DNA from: Marchantia polymorpha subsp. ruderalis
Lineage: Eukaryota; Streptophyta; Marchantiopsida; Marchantiales; Marchantiaceae
Length of the DNA: 64,000 bases
Reading direction: 5' to 3'
NCBI GenBank assembly: GCA_037833965.1
Contig: AP031352.1
Span: 13,868,501-13,932,500, forward strand
The notes under the pieces are model-generated. The model searched no databases. It was given only the letters and a program-made list of their open reading frames with translations, and was not told where the DNA came from. Position 1 is the first letter of the stretch. Each line of letters starts with the position of its first letter. Of the stretch, positions 1-14,010 are shown in pieces. A program made the position numbers and the translations under genes.

Positions 1-1513
1 ACAGAGGAGAGTTGTGGCAAAAGAACGAGCCCACAGCTGACAAAAATGATGAAGTTACCAAGCCTTCCACGAGCAGGGCCCCTTCTAGGAGACAACGCCC
101 CAGCAACTTGATGGTCCACTTAGCAAGCGATTGCCAGCGACTCTGTCCAGTTACGTCAATGAGAAGGCCGGGGCCTTCTTGAGATTTCCAGGTGGCTGCA
201 ATGCCGCATAAGAGCTCTGGAGCATTCGCTGCGTCACCTGCACTAGAAAGCTCGGAGTATGCTCTAGGGTAGCAATGTATAGATACGTTTGTGACAGTAG
301 AACAGCTACTACGGTTCGCATAAAAAAGTCCTACTGATACGAGATCTGCAAAATTGGTGGAGAGGGGAAGAATCAGTTACTGACTATCGTCCTTCAATGT
401 ACTTCTCATGAAGTGAAAGTGTAATGCTGGTCCATTACAGTTCACATTCATTACGGTTCAGGAATGTCCTTTGCAGAAATGGGATCCAAATCATATTGGA
501 CTACAAGACGAGATTTACATACATAACGTAGACACAAAGCATGAAGACAGAAAGCAAGAAACGTGATGTAAACTCTGAACAGTACAAACCACGAACTGCA
601 AGCGCAGGAAGCCGACAGATAATTGAAATTCTGTGCAGTTTGAACTGCGGTTTGAACTAAATTATACGGATGTAAACATTCACTTAAGGGCAACACGAAA
701 GCTAATTCCTGTTCTATAGTGCAGATCTTGTACAATAGTCTTATACATTTAAAAAGGAATTTCTACCAACATATCATTCTACGAACAAAACTGAACTGTG
801 TTCACAATACGAAATCAATGCTCACACCAGACACATTTTAAAAAGCCGGAAATCGTTGGAGAGATAATCTAGATGAAAGTGTACCTTCGATGAGAAGCAT
901 GGAATCCATTAAGAGTAATCTGTAAGTTTCAGGATCACCGGTCCGCAAAAGTGATAAAAGAGCAGCAGAGGTATCAAAAAGCCCACCATGACATCCTCTA
1001 CACGATGAACGAACAGATCAGCAGCTAGTGAGTAATGTAAATATACGAGAGTTTATTCACTTGCACAAAGAAAAAGGATGTCTCAATCTTTGAACATGCT
1101 CTGACCTTAGCTCCGACTCAGCAAAGAGGGGAAAAATCCGGCTTAGTATAGGAAGAACCGCTTGTCCTTTTCCTTTGTAAAGAACACCTGGATACTGCTT
1201 CACCGTGTGACACAAGAGCTTCAAGATTGCCATCAACTCTCGCTCCTTCACTGAACACATCAGAGCATTAGATTTATTGACAGACGACTCAGGAAATGAT
1301 CAACGTGGGATACACGATTTTGTTTGAGGTTTAATGTGCACCTTTGAAGGGTACAAAATAGCTCTCCAGAAGTGTAGGAAGCACGGAACGAAACCGCGAT
1401 TCCACAGGGTCATCCTCCTCGTGCTGAGTGCCGCTCGCGGCATCACCTTTACTAGCGATACGTTCTCCTAAGTCCTGGAGAAGGACAAATAAATCCGCCA
1501 TTCCTTCTTTCAT
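1..1513 (-). CDS. ATR: ATR checkpoint kinase, N-terminal exons (partial, runs off left edge)
   Basis: N-terminus of ATR, the nuclear PI3K-like kinase that senses replication stress and single-stranded DNA. Exons read on the minus strand: 1513-1342, 1250-1106, 997-885 and 237-1, with introns of 91, 108 and 647 bp. Phases agree at each join, giving about 222 residues. The proposed start (1513) precedes MADLFVLLQDLGERIAS, which aligns with the start of plant ATR. Further conserved stretches are SRFRSVLPTLLESYFVPF, ELMAILKLLCHTVKQYPGV, LPILSRIFPLFAES and, in the last exon, RWQSLAKWTIKLL. This is the N-terminal HEAT-repeat region, which in ATR contacts ATRIP; the kinase domain lies beyond the left edge. 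The 1106 donor (CTAAG|gtcaga) was chosen over one near 1060 because it restores a gap-free family alignment. Identification rests on remembered plant ATR sequence. A small exon could be missed in the long third intron. Confidence 0.85.
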
Positions 1514-4500
1514 CACAGGAAGCAATATCTTTCACATGTAAAGGGTTCAAGGACAGTCACTGGATCATTCCCGGATTATCGAAAACGATTCCTTGAATTT
1601 ATCATACGTCGTTTGAAACTCGATGGGTGACCATCCACCTTATTGTGTATAAGTTTCCGGCGAAATTCGACTCTGAAACCATGTCTCGGATTCTTCAGGC
1701 CAGATCCAGGGCTCTTTACATGGATGTGAAGACGTCATGAATGCATGTGAAGGCATGTATAACGTAGTCTGTCAATGTCACGAAGTCGGGGAATGAACAT
1801 GTGCAAATAGCTTCGATTCGCGGCTAATGCGAGCGAAAGAGAAACACCATCGCATTCGTCTCACTGGCGCTTTGCGCAATCAGGCACCTAACAGAGAATT
1901 GGCCGTGAATGTGAATGTGAATTGGCTGATTGCGAGCTTCCATAGTTCAGCCTGTTCGGGTTTGAAATCCAACGAAGAGCGTCGCACAAGCTTCGGAATT
2001 TGTGCTTTTCCCCGCGCAATTTCCCACACTTCCTATACACTGTTCAAGTCGAAGTCGATATTCCAGATTCCGGATTCCAGATTCCAAACCGCTGTGACAG
2101 TACGAAACCACTTTTAGCTCGAAAACCAGGCTTTCATCTTCGTGAAAGACAAGGGTCTTCCGCGAGAAAATGAGTTCGCGAACAGAGGAGCCCCTTAGAA
2201 AAGCAGTATGTCAATGGTCGTATATAAGTATTCCATGACTGGTCTGCCGAATTCATCGGTGACAAAGAAATGTCATTACTGGTTTTATGTCGATATATTA
2301 TTTAATATACCACGTCCTTGAGTTCGAACCGGAGTAGATGTGCTTCAAGTCCGAGCAGCGGCGAAAAGAACCTACTGCAAGAGCCGTACAATGCCCTGCT
2401 GTCGGACCGTGTATGACGACGCACTGAGCGTTTGTTGGTTTGTACGCAGTTCCGAGAGCATCTGAAGCTGCCCTGGACAGGCTTTGCGCGAGTTTGGTCA
2501 TGGGCCACGAAAATTACACTTTTCCCAGATTTGGGCAAGTTTTCGAATTGCCATGACAAGATTTTTCGGTTGACTTGAAGGCAACAATGACACGGCCATG
2601 GCTTTTTGAATGATTCGGTATATGGAATGACTAATATATCATCTGTCATTACTTATACACCACCAGCTTTGAGTTCAATTGGTCAACGTGAATCGTCAAC
2701 ACAAGGACAAGTGGAAACCCTCAGCACTACAGAATATCTCAGCAACTGACTCCGATACGTGAGAAGATCACAAAATCTGAAATGCTAAAAGATCTTCACT
2801 ATAATGAAGATGAAATCAAAACGTTATTTTCTATTCCCTATAAGTATTTATTGAAGATCATTTTTTGGATAAATTTGCAAAATAAAATTTTTAACCAAGA
2901 GAATAGTCATGTTTTAGTTCTGAAGTGAATTCTCTATGTAAGGATACACCAAAGGTTCTACAAGAAACTATTTCTCTGATGATTAGATTTATATGAAGTA
3001 AAAAAATAAAATTCGGAAACCCACACACGAAATTGAGTGATGGATCATATTCTACTCTCTGCTAGAATATTCCAAGTTCGCCTCTACGCTTGCAACAAGA
3101 TCTTGCCAGCATGAATTTTTCCCTTCATGATCGAAGTCGGCAGAGCGGCTAAAATTAACTTAATCCACTGAGATTTCCTCCCTTATCATCGAGTAACTTA
3201 AATTTTCTAGTCATAATCTTCCTCAGAGCAGAGCTCAGAATCATGGCCGATCGAAACATTTGCCGTGAGAAAAAAATGTGGAGTCTAAATTTGCCAGTAC
3301 TGTCAGGGAATCTGATTATAAAAGAAACAAAGGCTTAGCAAACCCACGCAGTATATTCTCAATGCCGGATGGGAGTACTCTTAACTTAGCAAAGCGCCCG
3401 CAGAACCTCGTCGAGTCTTACAACAGGATCGTGCAAAAAGAAGCCACCGAGATGGCTCTGCGCCGTCCGATCGAGATCTTTATTTGGCATGCTCGGTCAT
3501 AAGTTACACTCGGTGTACAAGAGGATAATGGAAGAAACCCTAAGCAGATACCGGTCAGATAACCGTAACTAATCTGGATGGACATTTAGCGGAGCGGCAC
3601 AAAGGGCGCCGTCTGTAGAGCCAGTCGGTTATGTCGGGCGACTCGCAACTCCATCCAGCCCGGCCCCGGACTTGCGCTAATGCCACCCGCGATTTCGCCG
3701 CAGGCCGGACGTCCGGGCATCAGCCGATATCCGCATGCTCCCCGCGGGTGAGAGGAATTTCTACTGCCTCCGGGCGAGCGAGCAGGAAGGTCTTTTATGC
3801 CGAAAGCTGGAGGATATTATATTAGATCGCTGCATCAACACGTGTTATTCGACGCGAGAGCCACATGTAAAGGCCGTCTCGCCAAAGGAGGACGGTAATT
3901 TAGTCTGGCCTGCCGCTTGGACGACTTTCTCGCTTGGACTTTAGGGTGCGGAGATTTGTGGGCGGGATAAAGAAATGGGGCTTGCCGCTTGAGGGTTTTA
4001 GATGGAGGGAGTAACAATTAAGGGAGAAGAGGAAAAGAGACGTTCAGTTGTGGCCCAGTGGTGTCGGGAGTCGGGTCGGCAGAGAACGGGTGGTGGAACC
4101 CGCAAGGCAGAGCAAGGCCGAGCGAGGCGATGGATTGTGGGGGCCGTGGGGCATGCAGCGGGAGCGGTGGTGGTAAGTAAGCTGGTGCTTCTTTGATGGG
4201 TTGAGCGAGAGATCTGCAAGGAAAGAAGAGAGCGGGGTCTGGAATGGTGGTGCTGAGGCAGGGGTGCAATTCAGTAACATTCTCGTGGAGCGGGGGGCGG
4301 CAGATGGGGAATGGAATTCTGCAAGAGCGGCTCTGATTGCCGGGATCAATTGCGCAAAGTGTTTAAAGCGGATCAAGTTCGGGTGGCGCATCTCCGCTTA
4401 GGAGAGGGCACCGACTTGGTTTCAGTTGGACGAAGGTTTGATCACGTTCTTGATTGCGGAAGTTCCAATCAAGAGAAGGATGTGGAACATCGCACGTGAG

Positions 4501-5970
4501 TACACCTTGTTTCTGTATCTGCTTAGCTCTCGCGAATGGCTCTGTGTGCAACTCGTAGAAACTGCGTCCAAAGTTTCAGTCAATCTTGAGAATATTATCG
4601 GGATATGTAGATCGTGGTCCCTTGTAGTGCAACCTTCGACTTCAGATGCCTGTATTGCTGTGCTCTCGATGATAGCGCGTCTGCTCGACCTTATCCTTTG
4701 ATTGCCCAAGTTCTGGCGTACGATCAGTTGTGTGAGAAGTGGTTGCCCTGAATATCATCTGCCCAAACTTGAGCTCATTTACTGCCACCTGGTTTTTGGT
4801 CTTGTTGGGAAACATCCGTGTGAGGTAGATTTTCATCGATTTTGCATCTCTCTGATGAGTTTTACAGCAGTTAATGTCTATCGTACAGAGTAATCACACT
4901 TCCTCTCGGGAGATAGCGGATCGTCCATCACTTGTTCAGTCTGCCCCTATAGTTTCATAATCACAACTGTGAACATTCCGGGAACTCTTCTTCGAGAATC
5001 TTCATTGCTTGGTCACCTCTCTGTCTTTCGATACTGCGAAGGGGAACTAGGGATTCATTCGATTTCCATTCTATGTCGATTTTAATGTACGAGTGAAATG
5101 AGATTGGCTGAACGGTGAATGGACTAGTGTTCATCTGAAGCAGGGCTGGCGTTGGACCGACGTTAAAAGTCAATCGCCGAGAATCACTTCATGAAAGAGT
5201 CATTCGAAGCCCCTCATCTTCTCCCTGCCCGTGGATGTTTATGTTCCATGCCGCTGACGTTTTCCGCTGTACATGACCCTCTTCTGACTAAAGAGTTGTC
5301 CTTCTAGCGTTTCCATTTCTTTTCATCAATATATTAGTTGCTCGTAATTGTCGATTGTGTGAACTGTTATGGATTTATCACTTTTGATGGAGTCCACGAA
5401 TGTGATTTCAGTTTTTGCAGTGGATCTACTGTGATAGCGGATATTATATCGTTTAGCCATCTAGTATCACTCATAATGAGAAGATACAGGGTCTGTTTGA
5501 AATCGCTGAGGTGTCTTCATCAGACCTTCCAAGAGAAAATTAACTGTTTGATGGTTTTCTGGGTTTTCCCCTATTCAATTGACTGGATCTAATCTGGAGC
5601 GCCCTTTTACCATTCTGAAATGAATGTGCATGCATTTTTATTTGTCAATAATGTGATGTGCAGTATTGAAACAATCATTGGCTGTGCATTTAACAGTCGA
5701 GAAAGGCCAAATTGACAGCATAAGTTGAATAAAGTAATACACAGCAGAACTTACATTGCGTTGTAATACTGAAGTGGATTGTGGAATTTTTTACCGAATG
5801 CCTGACATCTTATCATATTCACATCACACTTATGCTAACTAATTCTGGTACGCTTGCATGCAGGATTGACGTGCTGACAAACTTCCAGCTGAGCTGACAC
5901 ACGGAATGGGAAGGACAGTGAAGCTATTAATCTCCTAGAATCCAATTCTGGGCAAGTGTACATTTGGGGG
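1514..5970. other. Intergenic region between ATR and ceramidase; no recognisable gene
   Basis: The first few hundred bases upstream of 1513 should be the ATR promoter and 5'UTR. Open frames of 60-115 codons occur, for example 1827-2117 (+), 2302-2649 (-) and 3278-3502 (+). None has a domain I recognise, and they overlap frames on the other strand. From about 3950 to 4500 the sequence becomes purine- and GC-rich on the plus strand, which fits a promoter or leader of the downstream ceramidase gene. Confidence 0.5.
4494..5866 (+). other. Possible 5'UTR intron of the ceramidase gene
   Basis: A good donor context (cgcac|gtgagtac, about 4494) ends the GC-rich stretch. An acceptor-like tract (cttgcatgcag, ending about 5864) lies about 105 bases before the ceramidase ATG. 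The sequence between is T-rich with no credible coding potential. A leader exon at roughly 3950-4493 joined to the coding exon would explain this, but it is inferred from splice-like signals only. Confidence 0.3.
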
Positions 5971-6935
5971 ATGGCTGGCTACTGGGGGCCAGTCACAGCC
6001 AGTACTGAGTGGTGTGAAAAGAACTACGAGATTTCTCACTATGTTGGGGAGTTTTTTAACACTATTTCCAATGTTCCAATGATACTTCTCGCTTTGATTG
6101 GTCTTTGTAGCACAATAGGTCAAAGCTTCGAAAAAAGATTTAGCGTCCTTCACCTTTCGAGCATTGTAATTGGCATCGGGAGCATCCTCTTTCATGCCTC
6201 TTTGAAATATGGGTAAGCTTCAACTTGTAAGGAATTTTTCTTCAAATGCATGTGATACTCTAGAATATAAAGGGAGAATCTAAGGTAGAAGGCGTGAGTT
6301 GTCGATTTCATTGACTTATCATTTGAGGAAGAGAGATGGTATTTCGGGGAAGATTTTTTTTTATTATTCGTTGTTTACCTGGTTAACATACTTATCTTCC
6401 TCCTTATCGTTTCTCGTGCAGTCAACAACAGAGTGATGAAACCCCGATGGTGTGGCTCATGCTCTTATATATCTATGTGCTCTACTCTCCTGATTGGCAC
6501 TATCGAAGCACCATGCCTACTTTCCTCTTCATATATGGCACGGCGTATGCCATATGTCACGCACTGTTCCATTTTGTTTTAGTGTATCAGTTACATTTTA
6601 TTTTTTTGTGTTTGCTTTGCCTGCCTCGAATGTACAAGTACTACATTTATACAACAGAGGTTCCTGCAAGGCGATTGGGTCACATGTATCTTATCTCTAT
6701 CACTTTGGGAGGTATCTGCTGGCTGGTGGATCGGAACCTGTGTAGCCGAGTTGCATCCTTACCAGTAAATCCGCAAGGGCATGCCTGGTGGCACGTATTT
6801 ATGGGGTTTAGTGCCTATTTTGGTAATACTTTTTTACAGTTTTGCCGAGCACAACAGCTAGAGTGGAATCCTGAACTGCGGTATGTGGGGGGTTGGCTGC
6901 CCTTTGTGAAAATTGTCAAACCTAAAACCCATTAA
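5971..6935 (+). CDS. ACER: Alkaline ceramidase (ACER/YPC1 family)
   Basis: Integral membrane amidase that hydrolyses (phyto)ceramide to a long-chain base and fatty acid in the ER/Golgi. Exons 5971-6212 and 6422-6935 give 251 aa, the usual family length. The active-site residues line up with human ACER3 at constant offset: calcium-site E13, W14, E16, N18 and E27 (WCEKNYEISHYVGEFFNT region), catalytic S71 and zinc ligand H75 in GSILFHASLKY, D86 in the QQQSDETPM motif that spans the splice junction, and zinc ligands H201 and H205 in GHAWWHVFMG. About seven hydrophobic segments cover residues 33-222. The ATG at 5971 is preferred because MAGYWGPVTASTEW is the family N-terminus. The intron (209 bp) has a gg|gtaagc donor and a gtgcag acceptor. 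Residue 13 is Glu, where ACER3 has Asp. A single-copy housekeeping role is likely. Confidence 0.95.
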
Positions 6936-8950
6936 TTTAGAATGCGGATCATTTCGGCCTGGATGTTGTGTTGAGTAAGTGGATGTTATCCAAGTTTATC
7001 TCATGAGGTTTGCTCATGAAGACTCGAAGCCTAGAGGCACATAAGTGATATACTCAAGAATGCCCAACAGGAAAGGGATCAACAACGGTGTAAGTCTAGG
7101 AAGTGGGAGGCTGTATTTTCATGGAGTAGGTCACGAAGGAATTATGGAGAGTAGAGCTTTTTGAAAGGTCTCCTACAATCAGAGGAAACCCTTCTTTTGG
7201 GGGGTAAATTGGAAGAACTTGTGGTGCCTGGTTGCTTCGTGGTTCTCCAGAATGTTGTGAGTGTCTACTTAATGTGTGTCGGTATTCGAATGTCATCTAT
7301 GATTTAGATTTCCCATCTGTGTGGGCAGCATGATGTGTACGATGATGACTTTCAACATTCTCAAACATTTGGTGCATAATTGGTATATTAATCCGAATTG
7401 AGCGTTAGTTAGCGTGTACTATCGTTATATTTACTGCCTATCACTACGATTTTTTTCCCTGATTCGTACTCATTGTCCGGAATTTGAGATGTTCTTGCGT
7501 TTAGTTAAACCGACAACACGTAATGTGTAACGACCACCGGATGTTCGAAACTACACTGCATATCGTGAATACTGCATGATTACGGACTTGGAATGGAAGT
7601 CTGTTTGTTTGATAGTATCAAACTTAATTGAAGATTAGATTTGGTGAGTGTTGCATCGCTTATAACAAGTATTCGTTTTGCATGTCACACCATGTACTGT
7701 ATGCCCAAGTTTGGTACCTTTAACGCACGTGTAAACAACCAAAGAGTTTCATAGGCATGGCATCAAAGGGTATGTTGGTCTAAGTTTGGTACTTCCATCT
7801 CCGGGTGGACTTGACAATCATTTTAGGATCAAGAATGGGACAGGCCACTGGCCAGCGCAAAATGACCTGATAGCCAGAAGAGAGCATCCTATTTTGTGCA
7901 GGGCTTGGAACGGCTCATATGATACGAGTGTATGGTATCAGAAATGAGTCACATCTGACTTGTGAATACCTTGTGTTCAAATTGTACGAAAGCCTTGTTT
8001 GTTAACTCACATTAATATGTCTTACTTGATCTAGTCACGATTTTTGTCCGACCGGCATGTCAGTTTGGAATTTTACTTGATAGCCCGCAAAGTTAGGAGC
8101 GCAGTTACGAACGAGCTTGGATAGCGATCACTTAGCTTGGAACATCCCATGTCATAGATATTAAAAGGCTGATAATATACCTGGAGAGTGTGTGTACAGC
8201 CTCTGGAATCGACTCGACAGCTCGACCCTGAAACTGACGTTTCTTACAGGAATGTGCCACAATCGATACTCAAGGCACGCACGCGACTTGGCAGCAGAGG
8301 AGTAAGAATTTAAAATCGACTCGGATACCACTCAACTCGTGTTCATTCGATTCATGTCCGTTGTCATAATGAGTGAAACATTCAAGGTAAGGCTTGTGTC
8401 TTATTTCATAAAAAGGCTTTACTCGTGTATAAAAAAAAACATACAATCAAGTGTCGAAAAGTCTCATTTCAAACTTCAATTTATACCATTAGGTTTTACT
8501 AAGATTGAATAGACATGAACGTAGTTGCAGCCTGAACTCCGTTTTGGTAATGGAGAGGACGCGAGTTTCTTTTGTTTATGAAAGGTGTAACTATTTTATA
8601 AAAATTTATGATATGGAGAGTGTAAGTAATGATATGGAATCGTGCTTTCTGAAGAATCAGTCTAAGCATTGGTGGGCAGGATTTTAAGAAGGTTCACTGT
8701 AAAGCCGTGTTCTACTCTGCGAAAAGCGCGAAAGCAGAACAAACAAAACTTAGCTCCTTCTCATAGCTTTTTAAGAGGTGTGACTAGGATGTGATGTTGG
8801 ATGATTCGTTTACAAAGGGAACAATATATCAAAAAAGAATATATATTACTTGCCAAAATAATGTAAGGAAGAAACTTGCGTGGCTAACTTCTCAATTGAG
8901 TTGAAAAAGACTTCTTACTGTAATTTGTCACACACACCGTCGATGGGTTG
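6936..8950. other. Intergenic region downstream of ceramidase; no gene seen
   Basis: This holds the 3' flank of the ceramidase gene and then sequence without long open frames. The small frame at 8505-8687 (+) has no recognisable domain. I see no repeat or RNA gene here. Confidence 0.4.
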
Positions 8951-11900
8951 TTTCTCCACTTAACTAGAGAACGGGCAAATTTAACATAATTCAGTGTGAT
9001 CACCCCGGTATGTCCCTTGGAGGCATTGTGTGAGGTGAGCGGTTTTGTCATAAGATTATTATTATTATTTTAAATTCAATAAAAATACATAAAAGAGAAA
9101 TATTCAGCAAGTTCAAAAATCTTATTCCATAAATGAAAATAAATTATTCTTGATTTTTTAGTAGGCAACATTTCAAATACAAACTTATATAAGATCGAGC
9201 AATAATCTATAAATTGTAGACATAAAAAAAAAATAAAAAAAAATATGAAGTTAATATATATATTAATTATATTCAATTTTTCAACAACAAAAGATGATTC
9301 TAAATCGTCATTTGTAGTTTTGTGTTCTCAATGTAATCAAAAAAAAATTTTAAATGTGATTAGTTACACCTAGATCATATATTACAATCATAATAAACAA
9401 TGCTTAAAAATGTTTATATCAAATGAGAGAGTTTCAAAAGAGTTTCACATATGAGAGTTTATTCTTCATTTTTACATTTATATTCATTAAAATCTGAAGC
9501 ACTTAATATAATTACCATTTAGTTAATATCTTGTGAAATAAAAGCATGAATAAGAGCATAGATTTTTGTGATAGAAAATCCAATCCAATGTTGTAAACAT
9601 AAAATAAACTATATAAAAAGACCAATTTCATAAATATTTTGTCAATTTTACAAATTTATTAGTATTTTATTTTTAAAAAAATCATGCACATGTGCAGTTT
9701 GTATCATTGTTGATTCTTAGCATTGCACTAACAAATCACCATTTTAGAAAATTTGAAGGTAATTGGCACATCTATAAGATAAAAAAATATTGGACTGTAT
9801 TCAAAGAAATTTAGATATAAATCACACAAAGAGATCTTTTAAAACAAAAAAAATTTAAAATTAATCTTAAATTAAATATATTAAAATATGTAGATATATT
9901 TCTTTTCTTTCTTGTCATATTTTATGAATGATAAATTTTATATGTATTTCAAAGATATTTGAAAAAAATAATTTAATTTAATTTAAGAAATATCAAAATT
10001 TGAATAAATTTTTTCTTAGTTTTTTTTAATTTTAATTTAGGCTACAAAAATTTACTTCAAAGAAATGATATAGATATGTCTTTGAGTTATCAAACTAAAC
10101 TTAATATGAATAATTGTTTTGTTAATCATTATTGAATTCATGGCAGTTAGTCTTTATAAAAATCCTGATACAACAAAAGAAAATTAGATTTATATCACTG
10201 TTTTTTCTCTAACAAGAAAATTTTTTTACCTGCTACATAGTTTCAATTATAATATTTCTTTTAAGTTTTTATCTTCAATAGATGTGATATATGTGTGCTA
10301 TATAAAAGCTTCTAGCACATATCACTAAATATATGAATCATGAAATTTTCAATACAAAATTGTACAAACAGCCTATTTGTGTGAAAACATACATAATAGT
10401 TTGATTTTTTTCAATTATTTTTAAGACAAGCATTTAACTGACAAGTAAATTGGAAATTAGAAAATTTGCAATTTTTTTTGAAAAAAAAATATTTTTACAT
10501 TTGCAATTGTTTCTAGTCATGTAACATACAACACGTTGTTCTGTTCTATACTCAAGTTAAATTGATCATCAAAATTATCTTGATTTGTCAGGTACGTGAT
10601 AATTTATCAATAACTTGAATATTTTGACTTTATCAACATACTCATAAAAATATTTTATCTTCTCTATACTGCAATAATTTTTTTAGATTATCACTAATTT
10701 TTCATATATACATATACATATAAGTTAAAATAAGTTTGATGTTAAGATTTATTTTTATACATAGGTGTTAATCGATCATTTTTTATTACAATATTATTTA
10801 AAAACATCATTACTATATTGTATATATATAATTTTTTTGAGTAAAAATTGTTCACTTTTGTATCTAAATTGAGTGGTTTGTCTCCAGTGAACTAAATTTG
10901 ATGCGATGAGGTGTGTGCAATTTTTTTTCCTATAATTTCATTCCCGACCCGCAGATTGTTTCAGGTTGATCCATCGGCTGTCGAGTTGTCATTCAAAGAA
11001 TTGTTTTTTATTTCAATTTGTCTGATCTCTATTCTCATATAAATTTAAGAAGGTATTGAGTTTTCAACAGTTTTCAGAAACAAAAACTAATCTAACGATG
11101 TGTGAGTCAATCAAAAGATTAGAGTTTCCGTTGAAGATTTTCTCTTCTTTCTTGGTTTACAAATCTACCTCTACTTCTTGTGCAAGGTTTGCAATCACTT
11201 TTGGGATTTGATTTGGACTGGCAGCATTTGGACTAGCAGCATTTATCATTGTGATTTGCATATGAATAATCTCACTATTCATATTAATGAGATTTTGTAA
11301 CTGTCCATAAATTTATTATGGAGAATTGATAGCTCTCGTTTTTTCAATCGGTTTTAATCAATGATGATCAATAAGGATAGATCTTAGCTTAAATATCGAT
11401 CTCTTAAGAAGTAGAATTGAATTGTTCACATAGCCTTAAAGCACAAACTAGAAGTATACAAAGAATGAGGAAATTGAAGTGGGAAAAACTAAAAACTAAC
11501 CGCTGGACAAGAAAGTAGTGGAACATGATCATTTGTTCGGACCGAATCAAAGGCCAAGATCAAAAGTAATTCTTTAGTTCCACAGAGTTACTTGATTATG
11601 TGTATAATGACGTGTGAAATCACTTTCCAAAAACCTTATACTTTAGACAATTTTACTATATATTAGCTATAGATGATTAATCAAGGTTTGTGTGATTTTT
11701 TTTTCATCATACGTAAGTTTGAGGTGTTGAAAAGTTGGACAATTCAAGTTGAGATTCATATTAGAGACAATGTGAGATATTTACGTACAAATAATGTTGG
11801 AATATATATTTTTGAGTAGTTTTGGAGAAATTCTTACGCATTATTTCACCAAGATTTATAATTTGCAATGAAATGTTGTTTCTAAGAGTTTTAATCAAAT

Positions 11901-12099
11901 AACGTTGAAGAAGATGCTTAGTATGTATGAGACAATGTGATATATAGTATGAAATTTGGCCTGAAAATCTTAATAGTTTCAGTCCAAAATTTGATATATA
12001 TATATTTTTCTAATGCAACCAATTTCTTGACACCATTTGAATTAAAACACAACCATATTATTGATTATAATTTTTTGAAATTGTTTTGTTGAATGTCTT

Positions 12100-14010
12100 A
12101 TTCAAATAAGATCAAGTTGGATTTTACATTCAAGAGGTGACGTTAATTTGAATAAGCTAGAGATGTGAATGATTATAGGCTATGGAACCAAATAGTTTTT
12201 AAAGTTTTTGTCAACAATGATGTATTTTTCAATGAATCAAGATCATTGGAAGAGTAAAAGAGTTCTCATACTTCTACTACTAACAATGAAAAATCGTTAA
12301 GTATAAGATTGATCATCACATAAATAATGATGTAACACCCGAAAAAAATTTGTATTAGATGGAACAAATTTATGAAGAGCATGAACATTTTGGAACAAAA
12401 TGAACAAATTTATAAAGTAGCAGTTTATTGTTGATGAAACTCTAATATTTTCATCAAATAATAGAGATCAACCCAAATTTTTTTAAATGAAATCACCAAA
12501 TCAAATTAGAAGAGCTCTGGCAAAATATGAATTATTTGTTGATTCATCTCATCTTGAAGATAGTGATATCGATGATGATGATGACACTACGTTGATTTTA
12601 AAAGAAAAAAAGCATTCTTTTGATGAAAAAGCTCAGGCTTTTATTAATAAGTTTGAGTGAAATGTTGCTATGAAAAAGTAGATGCAGTTAATAACAAGAT
12701 GTAATAGATAGTGGAGTTTTGACAAATTCAAACTTTGATTAATTGCAAATGGATATACAAGTTGAATGACAATCTAACAAATGATTAGAGTACAATCTTT
12801 AAATTCAAATTGATTGCTAGAGGTTTACCGCAAGAAAAAAGTAAAGATGTGAACTATAATGATGTAAGCTCATTTGTAGTAAAGTATGATACAATTAGAA
12901 TGATATTTATTGCAATCTTTAACTTGGTTATGTATAGATGGATGTATTTGTTGTTTTTTTATGGATCTCTTAGTAGAGAATCTACATGAGACAATTATTT
13001 GGCTTTGAGAATAAAGGTGAAAATAAGTTTATATGTAGATTATTGAAATCATTATATGGATTAAAACAAGTTCTTAGACAATGGAATGCAAGATTTGATG
13101 AGTTTATGAAAGCACAAGCTTTTTCATGGAGTGTGTATGATATTTTTGTATACATGAAAAAGGTGAATATTGAGATTTTAAATATTATTATTCTTGTATT
13201 TGTAATAGCATGTTCATCTTGGCAAAATTTCAATCCGACATCAACAAATGCAAGAATCAATTGAAATCAACATTTCTTATGAAAATTTGAATAAGTTTTA
13301 GAGAACATTAGAGATGAATATTTATAGTAATGTGATGAAATAGAGATATTCTGTTGAAGTGTGCTTGATAGGCTTAACATGGCAGACTGTAAATGATTAT
13401 AGACTATTTTGGCAGCACACTTTAAAGTTTTTGTAGCTTAGTTTCCAACCGATGCCATTGAGAAAGAAAAAATGTCTCAACTCCCTTTGACACAGCTCTA
13501 GGTAGCTTCATGTATTTGATGTTGTACACAAGGTCTGATATTGTTCTAGCAATGAGCAAGGTCAAATCCAAGAAAGTTTAATTGAAAAGTGGTAAAATTG
13601 ATTTTTGGATTTTTTGAGTACTATAGATTATGATTTATTTTTGATAGTATATAAGACAATGCCAAATTCTTGCTAAGCTACGTTGATGCTAACAATAGAC
13701 CAAAGTTGTACAAGATAAAATCTACAACTATTTTTGTGATTGATGATGGATGCATTAGTCGGAGATCTAACTTGCAGAAATGCATAGCTTAACAACAACA
13801 AAAGTTGAATTTTAAACGTCAACAAAAGTAGCAAATGAAGTTTTTAAGTTGAATAAGCTTCTCACTTTGATCATATTGAAAAAGTAATTTTTCATTTCCT
13901 TAATGTGATAATTAAAGTGCATTATATCTTCCTGCAAATCAAGTGACGAATAATAGAATGACACATATCAATATCGAGCATCACTTTATCAAACATCAAT
14001 TTCAGATAAA
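12100..14010 (+). mobile_element. Degenerate Ty1/copia pol relic (integrase tail, RT, RNase H)
   Basis: Reading the plus strand across frames shows copia pol landmarks in order. Near 12180 is a GYRLW-like linker followed by KVFVNNDVFFNES, as after integrase. At 12790-12960 is the start of reverse transcriptase (LIARGLPQEK, then a VNYNDV-like block). At 12986-13264 an open frame carries CRLLKSLYGLKQ and RQWNARFDEFM. Near 13480-13560 is the spacer with YTRSDIVLAMS. At 13680-13790 is an RNase H start, YVDAN then ISRRSNLQKC. Near 13950 is a THINIEHHFIKH-like end. Stops and frame changes occur throughout and the YVDD block is lost, so it is inactive. No LTR pair could be recognised. Confidence 0.8.

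Noticed and set aside
840..885. Stop codon at 838-840 as the end of a short ATR-like gene
   Set aside because: A donor at 884 joins in phase to the exon at 237, which continues the ATR alignment, so the stop is intronic.
2310..2345. GGTTCGAACTC on the minus strand as a tRNA B-box
   Set aside because: The flanking bases do not pair into T-arm or acceptor stems and no A-box lies at proper distance.
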